64,000 bases of DNA from Syntrophales bacterium. Lineage in GTDB: Bacteria > Desulfobacterota > Syntrophia > Syntrophales > PHBD01. Below the pieces are notes generated by a model that saw only the letters and a program-made list of their open reading frames with translations, searched no databases and was not told where the DNA came from. The position numbers were made by a program, and so were the translations under genes. The stretch spans positions 248,001 to 312,000 of the forward strand of contig DAOSEM010000002.1 of NCBI GenBank assembly GCA_035363115.1, in the 5' to 3' direction. This document shows, piece by piece, positions 27,096 to 35,547 of the stretch; the first letter of the stretch is position 1; the number at the start of each line of letters is the position of its first letter.

Positions 27096-28178
27096 ATGAA
27101 CCCGTTTGACGACTTCTATCGCGGCCGCCGGGTCCTGGTGACGGGCCATACGGGCTTCAAGGGCTCCTGGCTCGCGCTGTGGCTCCGGAAGCTCGGGGCC
27201 GAGGTCACCGGCTTCGCCCTGCCGCCGGCGACGGAGCCCTCCCACTTTGCCATCCTGGACCTGGAGAAGCGGATCCGCCACCGGGAGGGAGACATCCGCG
27301 ATCTCGAAGCCGTGCGGAACGCCTTCCGGGAGGCGGAGCCGGAAGTCGTCTTCCACCTGGCGGCCCAGGCCATCGTCCGGACTTCCTACGACCATCCCAA
27401 GGAGACCTTCGACGTCAACGTCGGGGGCACCGTCAACGTCCTGGAGGCCATAAGAAGCGCGCCCTCCGTCCGTGCCGCCGTCGTCGTGACGTCCGACAAG
27501 TGCTACGAGAACCGCGAATGGGTCTGGGGCTACCGGGAAGAGGACCCCCTGGGCGGCCATGACCCCTACAGTGCCAGCAAGGGCGCCGCGGAGATCGTCT
27601 GCGGGGCCTACGGTCGATCGTATTTCAATCCCGCCGGCCGCGGACCGCACCCGGGATTCGCCACGGCTCGGGCCGGGAATGTCATCGGGGGAGGGGACTG
27701 GGCAGCGGACCGCCTCATCCCGGACTGTGTCCGGGCCCTTGCGGCGGGAAAGGCCGTCGTCATCCGGAATCCCGGGGCCACCCGCCCCTGGCAGCACGTC
27801 CTGGAGCCGCTCTCGGGATACCTTCTGCTGGCTCGGCGCCTGGCGGAAGACTCCGTTCGCTTCTCCGGCGCCTGGAACTTCGGACCCACCGACGGCTCGG
27901 CCATGCCGGTCCGCGAACTGGCGGCCCGCTTCGTTGCCCGTTGGCCGGAGGGCAGGCTCCGGGTGGGAAGGCAGGGAGGGAACGCGCCTCACGAGGCCCA
28001 CGCGCTGGCCCTCTGCACCGACAAGGCGCGGAAGATTCTCGGCTGGTGGCCCGTCCTCTCCGCCGGGGAGGCCGTCGACTGGACGGCAGCCTGGTATCGC
28101 GCCTGGCAGGAGGGGAAGGAAAACCTCCGGACCCTCTCGCTCTGCCAGATCCGGCGATACGAAAAATCCTCGACATGA
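27096..28178 (+). CDS. rfbG: CDP-glucose 4,6-dehydratase
   Basis: Extended short-chain dehydrogenase of 360 residues that converts CDP-glucose to CDP-4-keto-6-deoxyglucose with tightly bound NAD. Seen: TGHTGFKGSWL near the N-terminus (NAD loop), VFHLAAQAIVRTSYDHP, TSDKCYEN and the catalytic Y-x-x-x-K in DPYSASKGAAE. ARAGNVIGGGDWA and RPWQHVLEPLSGY are typical of the RfbG subgroup. It lies between rfbH and rfbF in the order H-G-F. Confidence 0.95.
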   Translation: MNPFDDFYRGRRVLVTGHTGFKGSWLALWLRKLGAEVTGFALPPATEPSHFAILDLEKRIRHREGDIRDLEAVRNAFREAEPEVVFHLAAQAIVRTSYDHPKETFDVNVGGTVNVLEAIRSAPSVRAAVVVTSDKCYENREWVWGYREEDPLGGHDPYSASKGAAEIVCGAYGRSYFNPAGRGPHPGFATARAGNVIGGGDWAADRLIPDCVRALAAGKAVVIRNPGATRPWQHVLEPLSGYLLLARRLAEDSVRFSGAWNFGPTDGSAMPVRELAARFVARWPEGRLRVGRQGGNAPHEAHALALCTDKARKILGWWPVLSAGEAVDWTAAWYRAWQEGKENLRTLSLCQIRRYEKSST

Positions 28179-28197
28179 CAGGGTTTTGATCGTCTGC

Positions 28198-28230
28198 GTG
28201 ACGTCCGTCACATTCTTTGATCATGGAATG
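28198..28230. promoter_or_regulatory. Palindromic sites upstream of rfbF (candidate operator)
   Basis: GTGACG-TC-CGTCAC (28198-28211) is a perfect 6-bp inverted repeat. Adjoining it is CATTC...GAATG (28211-28230). They lie in the 166-base gap between rfbG and rfbF, the largest break in the sugar operon. A role in regulation is only a guess. Confidence 0.3.
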
Positions 28231-28372
28231 TGCGCATGAGACAGTCCCGGCGCACCGGATCGGGGATGGAAAGCAGGCCTGAGATCGTGTATGGTTTCGG
28301 CGGGATAAAAGATCGCACCCGGTTTCCGGATGCCGGAGGGAGAGGATGCCCCGGAACATGAGAGGAAAGAAG

Positions 28373-29143
28373 ATGCCGGCCGTCGTGATCCTCTGCGGCG
28401 GGATGGGGACGAGGCTGGCGGAGCAGACGGAGGTTCGGCCGAAGCCGATGGTGGAGATCGGTGGACGGCCCATGCTCTGGCACATCATGAAGCACTATGC
28501 CCGGTATGGATGCCGGGAATTCTACCTGGCCCTGGGCTACAAGGGCGAGTACATCAAGCGCTATTTCCTGGAATTCCACACCCTGAACCGCGACTTCACG
28601 GTCAATCTAGGAGACGGACGCATCGGCGTGCTGGATTGCGCCAACGGGGAGGACTGGACGGTTCACCTCGTGGACACGGGCCTGGAGACCATGACGGGGG
28701 GGCGCCTGAAGCGCATCGCGCCGCTCCTGCCGAGGGGACGGTTCTTCATGACCTACGGGGACGGCGTGGGCGACGTGGACCTGGATAAGCTCCTGGCCTT
28801 TCACCGTACCCGAAAGGGGCTCGTGACGCTGACCGCCGTGAGGCCGCCCGCCCGCTTCGGTGCCCTGGACTTCGACGGCGACCGCATCGTCCGATTCAAG
28901 GAAAAATCCGTTGTCCGGGAGGGATGGATCAACGGCGGATTCTTCGTCGTCGAACCAACCGCCCTGGACTGTATCGAGCGGGACGTCATGTGGGAGCACG
29001 ACCCCATGGAGCGGCTCGCCGCGGAAGGCCGGGTGTACGCGTACCGCCATGAGGGCTTCTGGCAGTGCATGGACACGCTGCGTGAACTCAAGTACCTGGA
29101 ATCCCTCTGGGAAAGCGGAAATCCGCCCTGGAAGACATGGTGA
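28373..29143 (+). CDS. rfbF: Glucose-1-phosphate cytidylyltransferase
   Basis: Nucleotidyltransferase of 256 residues that makes CDP-glucose from glucose-1-phosphate and CTP, the first step of the CDP-dideoxysugar pathway. The signature LCGGMGTRL...RPKPMVEIGGRPMLWH is at the N-terminus. TYGDGVGDVD carries the metal-binding Asp, and WINGGFFV and GFWQCMDTLRE are typical of RfbF. The ATG at 28373 matches the family's usual N-terminus; an ATG at 28346 with GGAGGGAG upstream would add nine residues. Confidence 0.95.
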   Translation: MPAVVILCGGMGTRLAEQTEVRPKPMVEIGGRPMLWHIMKHYARYGCREFYLALGYKGEYIKRYFLEFHTLNRDFTVNLGDGRIGVLDCANGEDWTVHLVDTGLETMTGGRLKRIAPLLPRGRFFMTYGDGVGDVDLDKLLAFHRTRKGLVTLTAVRPPARFGALDFDGDRIVRFKEKSVVREGWINGGFFVVEPTALDCIERDVMWEHDPMERLAAEGRVYAYRHEGFWQCMDTLRELKYLESLWESGNPPWKTW

Positions 29144-30276
29144 ACGTGCAGCAGAAGGCATCGGAACGGGTTATGCGGACGGCCGCCGTGACCGGGAATC
29201 GCAGGCGAGGCGGGATGGCCGCCGGGAACCCCCTGGCGGAGGATCTGGACCACGTCCTGGAGCGGACCCGGGACCTCTGGGAAGAACTGCGGGGCGGCCG
29301 GATCTTCATCACCGGCGGGACGGGATTTTTCGGTTGCTGGCTCCTGGAGAGCCTTCTGTGGGCCAACCGGGAACTGGGGCTGAAGGCGAGGGCCGTGGTC
29401 CTGACCCGCGACCCGGGACGATTCGCGAAAAAGGCGCCACACCTGGCGGGAGACCCGGCGGTCCGGCTGCTCACCGGGGACATGGGACGCTTCCGGTTCC
29501 CGCGGGGGCCTTTTACCCACCTGATTCATGCCGCCGTTTACCAGGAACCGGAAGGCGGGAAAATCCGGCCCCGGCGGATGGCGGACGAAATGATCCGGGC
29601 GACAAACCGTGTCCTCGATTTCTGCATGGAGGCGGGCGTCCGGAAAATGCTCCTCGTGAGCACCGGCGCCGTATACGGGCCGCCGCCCGCGGGAATGGAC
29701 CGGGTTCCGGAGGATTTTACGGGCTCCAGGGATCCCGCCTCGGGGGAAGATGCCTATCATCATGTACGGCGGATCATGGAGACGCTGACGGTTCTCCGGG
29801 CGGAGGAATGCGGTTTCGAGGCCAAGGTTGCCCGCTGCTTTTCCTTTATCGGGCCGTATCTCCCGCTGGACGGACGCTTTGCCGCGGGAGATTTCATCCG
29901 GGATGCCCTGGCCGGCCGCACGGTTGTCGTCAAGGGAGACGGAAAGGCCGTCCGGTCCTACCTGTACGCGGCCGATCTTGCCGTCTGGCTGTGGACGATC
30001 CTGTTCCGGGGGGTATCCGGCAGGCCGTATAATGTCGGATCCGAGAGGGCGGTCACGATTCGGCAGATTGCCCGGGCGGTCTCCCGGCAACACGCGCCTC
30101 CGCTGAAGGTGACGGTCCTGGGGAAAGAAACGCGGGGTGTCGCGCCGGGCCGGTATGTCCCGGACACATCGAAGGCGAGCTCGGAGCTTGGATTGGGGCA
30201 GGAGATCAACCTTCACAGCGCCATCGGAAAGACGATGCTGTGGAATCGAATTACAAACCAGCAAACGGAGAAATGA
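29137..30276 (+). CDS. NAD-dependent epimerase/dehydratase-like protein, atypical active site
   Basis: Extended SDR of 379 residues. The dinucleotide motif is ITGGTGFFGCWL (about residues 58-69); LVSTGAVYG holds the catalytic Ser/Thr. The catalytic Tyr is present (Y207) but the usual Lys is Arg211 (YHHVR in place of YxxxK). The C-terminal half, with ARCFSFIGPYLPLDGRF and SYLYAADLAVWLWTILFRG, matches a group often found in CDP-dideoxysugar and nonulosonate loci. It overlaps rfbF by seven bases. A start at 29215 (MAAGNPLAEDL) would fit homologues better. It may be the 4-keto or side-chain reductase of the pathway. Confidence 0.8.
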   Translation: MVNVQQKASERVMRTAAVTGNRRRGGMAAGNPLAEDLDHVLERTRDLWEELRGGRIFITGGTGFFGCWLLESLLWANRELGLKARAVVLTRDPGRFAKKAPHLAGDPAVRLLTGDMGRFRFPRGPFTHLIHAAVYQEPEGGKIRPRRMADEMIRATNRVLDFCMEAGVRKMLLVSTGAVYGPPPAGMDRVPEDFTGSRDPASGEDAYHHVRRIMETLTVLRAEECGFEAKVARCFSFIGPYLPLDGRFAAGDFIRDALAGRTVVVKGDGKAVRSYLYAADLAVWLWTILFRGVSGRPYNVGSERAVTIRQIARAVSRQHAPPLKVTVLGKETRGVAPGRYVPDTSKASSELGLGQEINLHSAIGKTMLWNRITNQQTEK

Positions 30277-30277
30277 C

Positions 30278-31144
30278 ATGGCGGAAGTGAGAATCGGAAA
30301 CGCCCTGGTCGGGGATGGCCATCCCTGCTACATCATCGCGGAGATCGGGATCAACCACAACGGGGATATCGAGATCGCGAAGAAGCTGATCGACCTGGCC
30401 GTCGTGGCGGGATGCAGCGCAGTGAAGTTCCAGAAGCGCACCGTGGACGTCGTCTATTCCGCGGAAGAACTCAATAAGCCCCGGGAAAGCCCTTTTGGTG
30501 ATACCAATGGTGATCTGAAGTACGGCCTGGAGTTCGAGAAGCCCGAATACGATGTCATCGACCGGTACTGCCGGGAAAAGAAGATCCCCTGGTTTGCCTC
30601 CTGCTGGGACGAGGGGTCTGTCGATTTCATCGACCGGTACGACGTTCCCTGCTTCAAGATCGCCTCCGCCTCGCTGACGGACGACAGCCTCCTCCGGCAT
30701 TACCGGAGCAAAGGGCGGCCCCTCATCATCTCCACGGGGATGAGCACCCTGGAGCAGGTCGATCACGCCGTCGAAGTCCTCGGGAAGAAGGACCTCGTCA
30801 TCCTGCACTCCTGCAGCACCTACCCGGCGGATTATTCGGAGCTGAACCTGAAGGTGATTCCTTTCTTCCGCGAACGGTACACGATTCCCGTCGGCTATTC
30901 GGGCCACGAGACGGGCCTTGCCTCGTCCGTGGCGGCATTCGCCATGGGGGCCTGCGCCGTCGAGAGGCACATCACCCTGGAGCGGGCCATGTGGGGATCG
31001 GACCATGCCGCGTCTCTTGGAACCAGCGGCGTTATCCGCCTTGTCCGGGACATCCGGCTCGTGGAAATCTCCATGGGCGACGGCGTCAAGCGCATTGCCG
31101 AGCGGGAAGTCCCGATCATGAAGAAGCTGAGGCGCAAGGGCTGA
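30278..31144 (+). CDS. NeuB-family nonulosonate synthase without SAF domain
   Basis: PEP-dependent aldolase-type synthase (288 residues) of the sialic/legionaminic acid synthase family. Seen: IIAEIGINHNGD, AVKFQKRTVD, FKIASASLTD, ISTGMSTLEQV, SCSTYP and GYSGHE...AVERHITLERAMWGSDHAASL. Usual NeuB proteins are about 340 residues and end in a SAF (antifreeze-like) domain; that domain is absent here. The ATG at 30278 has GGAGA upstream. The next gene is a KdsC-like phosphatase, so a phosphorylated aldose substrate and a phosphorylated product are plausible. Confidence 0.88.
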   Translation: MAEVRIGNALVGDGHPCYIIAEIGINHNGDIEIAKKLIDLAVVAGCSAVKFQKRTVDVVYSAEELNKPRESPFGDTNGDLKYGLEFEKPEYDVIDRYCREKKIPWFASCWDEGSVDFIDRYDVPCFKIASASLTDDSLLRHYRSKGRPLIISTGMSTLEQVDHAVEVLGKKDLVILHSCSTYPADYSELNLKVIPFFRERYTIPVGYSGHETGLASSVAAFAMGACAVERHITLERAMWGSDHAASLGTSGVIRLVRDIRLVEISMGDGVKRIAEREVPIMKKLRRKG

Positions 31145-31145
31145 C

Positions 31146-31622
31146 ATGAAGCCGAAGATCAAGGCCATTGCGCTGGACGTGGACGGGGTGCTGACGGACG
31201 GGACTTTCTGCTGGGGTCCCGACGGAGCCGAATACAAGCAGTTTTCCTTCTATGACATCATGGGCGTTTCCCTGGGAACCAGGGCCGGGCTTATGTTTGC
31301 ACTGATCTCCGGCGAGAGCGGCGAGCTGATCGATCGCTTCGCATCGAAGATGGGCATCGCCGACGTCTTCAAGGGCTGCAAGGACAAGGCGGCTGCCCTG
31401 CGCTCCTTCGCGGAGAATCGGGGGCTTGATCTTTCCGAGGTCTGCTTCATGGGCGACGACGTGAACGATTTGCCGGCACTGGCCCTGGCCGGCCTGTCCG
31501 CCGCGCCCTCCAGCGCCCATAAGCGTGTCAGGGGAGTGGTGAACCTCGTTACAATCCAGCCTGGAGGCCGGGGGGCGGTCCGGGAGTTGGTCGACCACGT
31601 CCTGGCGGACAGCAGCTCATGA
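31146..31622 (+). CDS. KdsC-like HAD phosphatase
   Basis: A 158-residue type C0 HAD phosphatase with no cap domain, like KdsC (Kdo-8-phosphate phosphatase). Motif I is LDVDGVLTDG (Asp11, Asp13), motif II is ISGESG, and motif III/IV is CFMGDDVNDLPAL. It starts one base after the NeuB-like gene stop, so it is coupled to it. It probably removes the phosphate of the ulosonic acid phosphate made by that enzyme rather than serving ordinary Kdo synthesis. Confidence 0.88.
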   Translation: MKPKIKAIALDVDGVLTDGTFCWGPDGAEYKQFSFYDIMGVSLGTRAGLMFALISGESGELIDRFASKMGIADVFKGCKDKAAALRSFAENRGLDLSEVCFMGDDVNDLPALALAGLSAAPSSAHKRVRGVVNLVTIQPGGRGAVRELVDHVLADSSS

Positions 31623-31653
31623 ACCCTTTTATGCTCCCGCATACGGATCCGCG

Positions 31654-33453
31654 ATGAAGCTTTCCGACTTCGTATTCGAGTTTCTTGCCGGCGCCGGTGT
31701 GCGCCATGTCTTCATGCTGCCCGGAGGCGGCGTGATGCATCTGAACGACTCCTTGGGGCGCTGCCCCGGCATCCGCTATGTGGGCTGCCTCCACGAACAG
31801 GCGTGCGCCGTCGCCGCGGAGGCGTACGCCCGGGTGGCGGACGACCTCGGGGTCGCCCTCGTCACGACCGGCCCGGGGGGGACCAACGCGATCACGGGAG
31901 TGGCGGCAGCCTGGCAGGATTCGACGCCCTGCCTCTTCATCTCCGGGCAGGTCAAGCGGTCCGACCTGGCCGGCACCTCGGGCGTTCGGCAGATGGGGGT
32001 CCAGGAAATCGACATCGTCTCGCTCGTGAAGCCGATCACGAAATACGCCGTCACCGTCATGGACCCCGCGAAGATCCGCCATCACCTGGAGAAGGCCCTG
32101 CACCTCGCCAAAAGCGGCCGTCCGGGCCCCGTCTGGATCGACGTTCCCCTGGACGTGCAGGCCGCGGATGTGGACCCGGGCATCCTCGAAGGATTCGATC
32201 CCGGGGCGGACGCCAGACCGGAAGGGGAGGGGGAACCGGCGGAGGCAGCGGCCCGGGCCATCGACTGGTTGAACGGATCCGAGCGGCCCGTGGTCCTTGC
32301 CGGCAACGGCATCCGCGTGGCGGGGGCATGTGCCGATTTCCGCAACCTGGTCGGCCTGTTGGGAGTCCCCGTCCTGACCACCCGACTCGGAGTGGACCTG
32401 CTTCCGGCAAACCACGGCCTCTGTTTCGGCATGCCCGGGTCCATCGCGGCGCGGGGCTCCAATTTCACGCTGCAGAACGCCGACTGGCTCCTTGTCCTGG
32501 GGGCCCGCCTGGACATGGCGCTGATTGCCTACGAGCCGAAGCGCCTGGCCCGGGGGGCGCGAAAAATCATGGTCAACCTCGATCCCGCGGAGATGAGAAA
32601 GCTGGGCGGGATCCTTGATCTGGAGGTTTGCACGGATGCGGGACGGTTTATCCGGGAAATGATCCGGCAGGCCGGTTGTGTCGAGCGCCGGGACCGCTCC
32701 GCCTGGTTGGACCGCTGCCGGGATTGGCAGGCACGGTACCCCTTTGTCCAGCCGAAGCACCGGGAGAATGCGGCGGGAATCAGTGTCTATGCCTTCTCGG
32801 AGATCCTCGCGGAGGAATTGACGGGAGAGCACATCGTTCTGCCCGGGAACGCCGGGGTCGCCTGCGAGCTCTTTCTCACCGCCTTCCGGGTCAAGGAAGG
32901 GCAGCGCGTTTTTCACAACAAGGGAACCGGCGCCATGGGCTTTGGTCCCCCCGCCGCCCTCGGGGCCGCCCTAGCCAGTAGCGGGCGGCACGTCGTCTGC
33001 ATCGACGGGGACGGGGGGTTCCAGATGAACGCACAGGAACTGGAGACGATCCGGCGGCTGGGCCTTCCCGTCACGTTCTTCGTCATGAACAACCAGGGAT
33101 ACTCCTCCATCCGGGTTTCGCAGAGCGGCTATTTCGGGCGGTTGACGGGGGCCGACGCCTCCAGCAACCTGACGCTGCCGGACCCGCTCAAGCTTGCCGG
33201 GGCTTACGGACTGAGGGCGGTCCGCATTTCGCATCCGGGGGACCTGAAGGAAAAGATCCGGGAGGTTCTCGCCCTGCCGGGGCCCGTGGTCTGCGACGTC
33301 ATGCTGATCCCGGACGAGGTCCGGGAGCCGCGGGTGGCGTCGTACCAGAAACCCGACGGCTCCATGGCGTCCAAGCCGCTGGAGGACATGTGGCCTTTCC
33401 TCGATCGGGAGGAGTTCCGGGCCAACATGATCGTGGAGCCCGTCGAGGAGTAG
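31654..33453 (+). CDS. Thiamine-diphosphate-dependent enzyme, acetolactate synthase family
   Basis: A 599-residue ThDP enzyme. The catalytic Glu is Glu48 in CLHEQACAVAAEAYAR; the ThDP/metal motif runs from G452-D-G454 to N479-N480 (GDGGFQMNAQELE...MNNQGY). The three-domain layout matches acetolactate synthase large subunits, but there is no small regulatory subunit and the gene is embedded in a sugar locus. YerE of yersiniose synthesis is a ThDP enzyme of this family that adds a two-carbon unit from pyruvate to CDP-3,6-dideoxy-4-ketohexose, and the rfbFGH genes here would supply that acceptor. This role is inference. Confidence 0.85.
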   Translation: MKLSDFVFEFLAGAGVRHVFMLPGGGVMHLNDSLGRCPGIRYVGCLHEQACAVAAEAYARVADDLGVALVTTGPGGTNAITGVAAAWQDSTPCLFISGQVKRSDLAGTSGVRQMGVQEIDIVSLVKPITKYAVTVMDPAKIRHHLEKALHLAKSGRPGPVWIDVPLDVQAADVDPGILEGFDPGADARPEGEGEPAEAAARAIDWLNGSERPVVLAGNGIRVAGACADFRNLVGLLGVPVLTTRLGVDLLPANHGLCFGMPGSIAARGSNFTLQNADWLLVLGARLDMALIAYEPKRLARGARKIMVNLDPAEMRKLGGILDLEVCTDAGRFIREMIRQAGCVERRDRSAWLDRCRDWQARYPFVQPKHRENAAGISVYAFSEILAEELTGEHIVLPGNAGVACELFLTAFRVKEGQRVFHNKGTGAMGFGPPAALGAALASSGRHVVCIDGDGGFQMNAQELETIRRLGLPVTFFVMNNQGYSSIRVSQSGYFGRLTGADASSNLTLPDPLKLAGAYGLRAVRISHPGDLKEKIREVLALPGPVVCDVMLIPDEVREPRVASYQKPDGSMASKPLEDMWPFLDREEFRANMIVEPVEE

Positions 33454-33463
33454 GGAACGGATC

Positions 33464-34525
33464 ATGGAAACCGCGAAGCAGAAGAAGGAGATCGAGGCCG
33501 CCCGGAGGGAGAAACTCCGGAGGGAAAAGCCTCTGGTCTATGAGAAAATCATCCGGCTCGACGAACGCTTCCAGGCTGGAATGGCAACGCCGGTGGTGGA
33601 CATCTGCTACAACCGGGCCTGCAACCTGAAGTGCCGCCATTGCTTCACTACCCGCTTCACGAAGAAGGACCGCTCCCTCTCCCCCCCGGACATGAAGCGC
33701 TTCGCCGACGAGGCCCACGAGATCGGACTGTGCCAGCTCGTCCTCTCCGGCGGAGAGCCCCTGATCCTGAAGGACCTGGAAGAAGTCATCGCGGCGCTGC
33801 AACCAGACAAGTTCCATTTATCCATGAGCACGAACGGGTATTTCTTGACGCCGGAGATGGCAAGAAACCTCAAAACCTGGGGACTCGACAAGGTCAAGAT
33901 CAGCATCGACGACTTCGACGAACGGATGCACAACGACAATCGCCGGAACGACAACGCATACGAGAAGGCCATGGCCGCCCTGTTCAACGCGAGAGACGCG
34001 GGTCTCAGCGTCGTCATCCAGACGTGCATCACCCATGAAAACTGCCGGACCGACCGGACCATCCAGATGGCAAAATTCGCCCAGGAGAACGGGTTTGTGG
34101 TGGACGTCATGATCGCCCACGCCGTCGGTGAATGGGAGGGCAGGCACGACATGCTGATCGACGAGGCGGACGCCGCTTACATGCGCGAGGTTCACAGGCA
34201 GTACCCGTCCCTGCACCGCGACACGTTTCCGACCTACGGCATCGACCGGGGCTGCGGGAGCGTCCAGTCCAACCTGCACCTCACCCAGTACGGCGACATC
34301 CTCCCGTGCGGCTTCATCCACATTTCCCTCGGCAGCATTTTCGAGGAGAGCCTCGCCGCCATTCTGGAGAGGGGGATGAGCATCCGGCACTTCAAAGAGT
34401 ACAATCCGCTCTGCCTCTCCGGGGAGGACCGGTATTTCATCGAAAAATACATGGCGAAATTCTACGGAAAACCGCTTCCCGTCCACTGGACCGAGGTCTT
34501 CGGGGAGGAGGACTTTGTCCGATGA
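33464..34525 (+). CDS. Radical SAM protein 1 with SPASM-like C-terminus
   Basis: A 353-residue radical SAM enzyme. The [4Fe-4S]/SAM motif is Cys53-x3-Cys57-x2-Cys60 (CNLKCRHC), with LVLSGGEPLI downstream. C-terminal cysteines in DRGCGS, ILPCGF and NPLCLSG resemble a SPASM or twitch auxiliary-cluster region. A basic N-terminal helix (residues 1-30) is unusual. It starts 10 bases after the ThDP enzyme and overlaps the next radical SAM gene (ATGA). The substrate is unknown; the context suggests a sugar or lipid-linked glycan. Confidence 0.9.
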   Translation: METAKQKKEIEAARREKLRREKPLVYEKIIRLDERFQAGMATPVVDICYNRACNLKCRHCFTTRFTKKDRSLSPPDMKRFADEAHEIGLCQLVLSGGEPLILKDLEEVIAALQPDKFHLSMSTNGYFLTPEMARNLKTWGLDKVKISIDDFDERMHNDNRRNDNAYEKAMAALFNARDAGLSVVIQTCITHENCRTDRTIQMAKFAQENGFVVDVMIAHAVGEWEGRHDMLIDEADAAYMREVHRQYPSLHRDTFPTYGIDRGCGSVQSNLHLTQYGDILPCGFIHISLGSIFEESLAAILERGMSIRHFKEYNPLCLSGEDRYFIEKYMAKFYGKPLPVHWTEVFGEEDFVR

Positions 34526-35547
34526 GCGAGTTCACCATCATTTCCCATGACCGGCAACCGCTCCGCGACCGCCTCCCGCTCAAGAAGCCCCTCTCCCTGT
34601 TCGTCGAGCCGACGAACCTGTGCAACTTCCGCTGCACCCCCTGCGTGCACGGCAGCGAGAACACGCGCAACGACCTGAAACCGCTCCGGAACATGGAGAT
34701 GGACCTGTACCGGAAGCTCATCCGCGAACTTGCGGATTGGGAAGGGCCGCCGCTGAAGTTGCTCCGGCTGGCCATGCTGGGCGAGCCTTTCGTGAATACG
34801 GAATTTTGCGAAATGGTACGCCTTGCCAGGGAGGCCCATGTCGCCGAGCGGGTGGACACGTTTTCCAACGGCTCCCTGCTGACGGAGGAGATCTCGGAGA
34901 AGCTGATCGACTGCGGGCTGGACATCATCCGCTTCTCCATTTACGCGTCGGAAAACGGGCGCCATCGGGAGGTGACCCGGTCGAATTGCACCGTGGAGAC
35001 CATCCGGGATAACATCCGGCGGTTGCGGGAGCTGCGCGACGCCCGGGGAGCCCGAAAACCGTACATCTTTGTGAAAATGTTCGACACGTACGGACCGGAG
35101 AACGACACGTTCTTCGGGATGTACCGCGACATCGCCGACGAGGTCGGGCTGGAGAAAGTCCACAACGCCACCCGGTACAGCGGGAACGACTTGGTCAGGA
35201 TGTACTACCACGACAGCGAAAAGGAGAAGCAGGCGAAGCGTGAATATGCGGAAGGGCTGAACAGGGGGCGCATCGCCTGCTCACGCCCCTTCATGGCCAT
35301 GGTGATCAACAACATCGGCGACTGCCTCATGTGCACCCACGATCCCGCAAAGGGGACGAAGATCGGCAGCGCCCGCGAAAGCACCCTCCACGAGTTGTGG
35401 AACGGCGAAAACATGTTTCAGTTCCGCAAGATGCTCCTGGAGGGCCGAAAACATGAGAACCGGATCTGCGCCCGCTGCGACTGGTTCAAGCTGTTCCCGG
35501 AAGAGGACAGCGTGGACGGATTCCCCGTGGAGAGACTGCGACCGTGA
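34522..35547 (+). CDS. Radical SAM protein 2 with SPASM domain
   Basis: A 341-residue radical SAM protein with Cys34-x3-Cys38-x2-Cys41 (CNFRCTPC), RLAMLGEPFVN in the SAM-binding position and a C-terminal SPASM region (IACSRPF, GDCLMCTHDP, RICARCDW). It is clearly paralogous to the next gene: both share LGEPLVN/FVN, EMVRLAREA, FSIYASE-GRH and a final CARCDF/W. Start and stop overlap both neighbours (ATGA and GTGA), so the three radical SAM genes form one translationally coupled block. Confidence 0.9.
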   Translation: MSEFTIISHDRQPLRDRLPLKKPLSLFVEPTNLCNFRCTPCVHGSENTRNDLKPLRNMEMDLYRKLIRELADWEGPPLKLLRLAMLGEPFVNTEFCEMVRLAREAHVAERVDTFSNGSLLTEEISEKLIDCGLDIIRFSIYASENGRHREVTRSNCTVETIRDNIRRLRELRDARGARKPYIFVKMFDTYGPENDTFFGMYRDIADEVGLEKVHNATRYSGNDLVRMYYHDSEKEKQAKREYAEGLNRGRIACSRPFMAMVINNIGDCLMCTHDPAKGTKIGSARESTLHELWNGENMFQFRKMLLEGRKHENRICARCDWFKLFPEEDSVDGFPVERLRP

